Positions 61,983 to 64,000 of a stretch of 64,000 bases of DNA are shown here, in pieces. Positions within the stretch are counted from its first letter, which is position 1. Each line of letters starts with the position of its first letter. Origin of the DNA: an uncultured Myxococcales bacterium (lineage in GTDB: Bacteria > Myxococcota_A > Bradymonadia > UBA7976 > VGTA01); assembly GCA_937146725.1 (NCBI GenBank), contig CAKZRU010000071.1, forward strand, positions 37,035 to 101,034. The letters run 5' to 3'. The notes beneath the pieces are model-generated. The model was not told the DNA's origin. It worked only from the letters and a program-made list of their open reading frames with translations, and made no database searches. The position numbers and the translations under genes were made by a program.

Positions 61983-63899
61983 ATGAAAAAAATTAGTCAA
62001 TTATCGTGGTATATGAAGTTCTTAAATACGACCTTCATGTGTTTAATTATCATACTTGTAGGTGCATGTGCAGAAGATACAGTAGAAATGCCTGAGCAAG
62101 TATCAAATACTGATGAGCCAGAAACGCTCAGTGATTGGGAAGCATTATTTGCTGATACACCTGATCCCAAGACCCTACCAGATGAGCTAAAGGCTGACCA
62201 AAACTTTCCCAAGCAGTTTGATTTAGTTGACCTACAAAGTCCGGTTAAAAGTCAAGGTAGCCGTGGCGTTTGCTCAATCTTCTCTACCGTCGCTTTAATG
62301 GAACATTTATATATTAAGCAAGGTGCGGTTAGTCCTGACTTTTCTGAGCAATTCTTACAGTGGTCAGTTAAAGCTGAGCTTGGTCGCTTTAAAACGACCT
62401 CAGGCTCAAATGGATCGGCAAATCTTTCGGCGATCAATCGCTTTGGTGTAGTCACTGAAGAAACTATGCCCTATGAAAGTTCAGCATGGAGTGTCACAAA
62501 TGATGAACGTTGTGGAGCAGAAAAAGATAAGCGTCCCATGGAATGCTTCACTAATGGTGAGCCTAGCGATGAGATCAAAACTGCCACCCGTTTTAAATTA
62601 CCTAATAGTCGTTGGATTAGCTCTGACCGCCAAAATCTAAAAGCCTTTATGACCGAAAACCAAACCGGCGTGGTCGTGGGCATGACCTTTTTTTACCAGT
62701 CATGGAATCACCGAAAGTCACCGCTCAAAGTGAACAGCGAATACAGTCGCCAAGGCTATGTCCTTTACCCTAACGAGGTTGACAAAGAAAAAAGCCTAGA
62801 GAAAAGAGCCGGACACTCAATTTTGATTGTTGGTTGGGATGATGAGTTAGAAGTACCTATGGTTGATGAAAACGGGCAACCGTTACTTGATGAAGAGGGT
62901 GAGCCTCTGGTTGAAAAAGGCTTTTTCCTCTTTAAAAATAGCTGGGGAACTGCACGCTTTGGTACAGCAAATCCCTTTGGTCCGGGCTATGGTTGGCTGT
63001 CAATGCGCTATGTTGAAGAATACGGTAGTTCTGTAAGTACTCGCCCCCCTGCTGAAGACCTAAGCGAGCGTTGTGATGACGGCCTTGATAACAACTTTGA
63101 TGGCCTCACCGATTGTGATGATTTAAGCTGTGCTGAAGCGACTGTTTGCCAAGTCACTCCAGAAAGCGAAGTCAGCTTCTCGGTCAGTAGCCAAGAGAGC
63201 CTTGAATTACCCGACCAAGAAGAAACCATCGCTATTCTCGAAGTAGATAATGTTGGCCAAATTGAACAACTAACCCTCAGTTTTGAGATCGAGCATACCT
63301 TCTCAGGCGATCTACAAATCGACTTACAAAGCCCAATGGGTACACGCATTAACCTAGTTGCCTCAGATAACGAACTCAGCGTTGGTGAGCTCAAGTTTGA
63401 GAAAAGCCTTGAGGCCTTCCGTAATGAGGTTGCTCAAGGAGAATGGCAATTAATTATTACCGACCGCTTCGCCGAAGATAGCGGTGTTCTTAAGTCTTGG
63501 TCACTCACTGGTATCGTCAGTCAAGTTCAAGCAAATGACCAACAAGTATTTGCTACAAGTCCTTCGGTCAGCATTCCGGATAATGATGCTAGTGGTATCG
63601 CTTCTGATCTAGAAGTAAATGCCGAGGGCACTCTCAAGTCTTTGAGCGTTCAAGTTAAAATCAATCACAGCTACCGTGGAGACTTGGTACTTAAACTTGT
63701 CCATCCTAACGGCGAGTCAGTCACTTTGGTTGATCGTGAAGGACGCAATTCTGAAGACCTTGATCTTGATATCGCTGTACCTAGCTTCCTTGGTTTTGAA
63801 GCAAACGGCATCTGGCAATTACAGGTCACTGACCTAGGTGCCGGTGATCAAGGAACTCTTGTAGAGTGGGGTCTAAGCCTAATCAGCTCAGTTGAATAG
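61983..63899 (+). CDS. Lipoprotein papain-like (C1) protease with two P domains
   Basis: A 638-residue secreted enzyme. The signal peptide ends in lipobox LVGAC (Cys29). The papain-like domain has Gln91 and Cys97 in QGSRGVCSIFSTV, His278 in AGHSILIVGW and Asn319 in FKNSWGT, so the Gln-Cys-His-Asn catalytic set is intact. An acidic insert (DEEGEPLVEKG) precedes the Asn. A CDDGLDNNFDGLTDCDDLSC motif (364-383) follows, as in many myxobacterial secreted proteins. Residues about 395-510 and 525-638 are two P-proprotein-type beta-sandwich domains (FSGDLQIDLQSPMGTRINLV; YRGDLVLKLVHPNGESVTLV). ATG 61983 has GAGGAG upstream. It may act on cell-surface or prey proteins. Confidence 0.92.
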   Translation: MKKISQLSWYMKFLNTTFMCLIIILVGACAEDTVEMPEQVSNTDEPETLSDWEALFADTPDPKTLPDELKADQNFPKQFDLVDLQSPVKSQGSRGVCSIFSTVALMEHLYIKQGAVSPDFSEQFLQWSVKAELGRFKTTSGSNGSANLSAINRFGVVTEETMPYESSAWSVTNDERCGAEKDKRPMECFTNGEPSDEIKTATRFKLPNSRWISSDRQNLKAFMTENQTGVVVGMTFFYQSWNHRKSPLKVNSEYSRQGYVLYPNEVDKEKSLEKRAGHSILIVGWDDELEVPMVDENGQPLLDEEGEPLVEKGFFLFKNSWGTARFGTANPFGPGYGWLSMRYVEEYGSSVSTRPPAEDLSERCDDGLDNNFDGLTDCDDLSCAEATVCQVTPESEVSFSVSSQESLELPDQEETIAILEVDNVGQIEQLTLSFEIEHTFSGDLQIDLQSPMGTRINLVASDNELSVGELKFEKSLEAFRNEVAQGEWQLIITDRFAEDSGVLKSWSLTGIVSQVQANDQQVFATSPSVSIPDNDASGIASDLEVNAEGTLKSLSVQVKINHSYRGDLVLKLVHPNGESVTLVDREGRNSEDLDLDIAVPSFLGFEANGIWQLQVTDLGAGDQGTLVEWGLSLISSVE

Positions 63900-63920
63900 T
63901 TGATGGCGTGACTAAAATCA

Positions 63921-64000
63921 ATGACTCAGCAACTCAAAAAGCTTGCTGACTTTCATGATTTAGACGTTTCTTCTTGGCTAACCGCTGAAATAATAAAGTG
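63921..64000 (+). CDS. Possible start of another gene (cut by the right edge)
   Basis: ATG 63921 opens MTQQLKKLADFHDLDVSSWL and continues to the window edge without a stop (26 codons). It begins 21 bases after the protease stop. There is no clear ribosome site and the stretch is too short to recognise. Confidence 0.35.
   Translation, partial: MTQQLKKLADFHDLDVSSWLTAEIIK

Overview
The window looks like chromosomal DNA of an A+T-rich member of the Myxococcota / former Deltaproteobacteria, most like Bradymonadia-type bacteria. This is inferred from gene content: an MglB-MglA pair, proteins with an MJ0042-type zinc ribbon and TPRs, a cytosolic Ser/Thr kinase, an AAA-ATPase-type winged-helix N-terminus, lipoproteins with low-complexity spacers (MAGDM and AGTE units) right after the lipobox, and the Asp-rich CDDGLDNNFDG motif in a secreted protease. 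No phage, insertion sequence, CRISPR array or rRNA was seen. Genes are dense and mostly on the minus strand.

Left part (1-15 kb). A truncated winged-helix/AAA-ATPase-type gene lies divergent to a flagellin that carries a zinc metalloprotease in its middle (a flagellinolysin). A long minus-strand series follows. Read in its direction it is: a HEAT-like protein, a protein resembling an HD-GYP domain without its catalytic residues, a tail-anchored acidic protein, an MAGDM-repeat lipoprotein, glmS, uvrD, an unknown protein and a DUF2007 membrane protein.

Middle part (15-31 kb). An AGTE-repeat lipoprotein with a strong ribosome site and its own terminator is followed by mglB-mglA. Next is a block that also occurs in Firmicutes: serS, tRNA-Ser(UGA), tadA, tRNA-Ser(GGA), SRP RNA, dnaX, ybaB, recR. 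The SRP RNA begins about two bases after tRNA-Ser(GGA). A 1356-residue zinc-ribbon/Pro-rich/TPR membrane protein is divergent from a class A PBP. A sugar N-acetyltransferase follows, fused to what looks like half of a Gfo/Idh dehydrogenase.

Right part (31-64 kb). This holds a CPA2-type antiporter, a secreted membrane protein, and a tight dapA-dapB-tamB-tamA operon joining lysine/diaminopimelate synthesis to outer-membrane protein assembly. Then come a metallophosphatase, recJ, a lipoprotein, a YihG/PlsC-like acyltransferase, an RDD protein and a 2249-residue alpha-2-macroglobulin with an intact CLEQ thioester motif. The plus-strand end has sppA, a DUF72-like protein, a Ser/Thr kinase with DFD in place of DFG, a thymidine kinase that has lost most zinc ligands, and a lipoprotein papain-like protease with two P domains.

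Common themes are envelope building (glmS, PBP1A, dapAB, tamAB, acyltransferases, lipoproteins), surface proteolysis or protease defence (flagellinolysin, C1 protease, alpha-2-macroglobulin, SppA) and DNA replication/repair (dnaX, recR, ybaB, uvrD, recJ). All calls come from reading the sequence and its translations; no database search was made.
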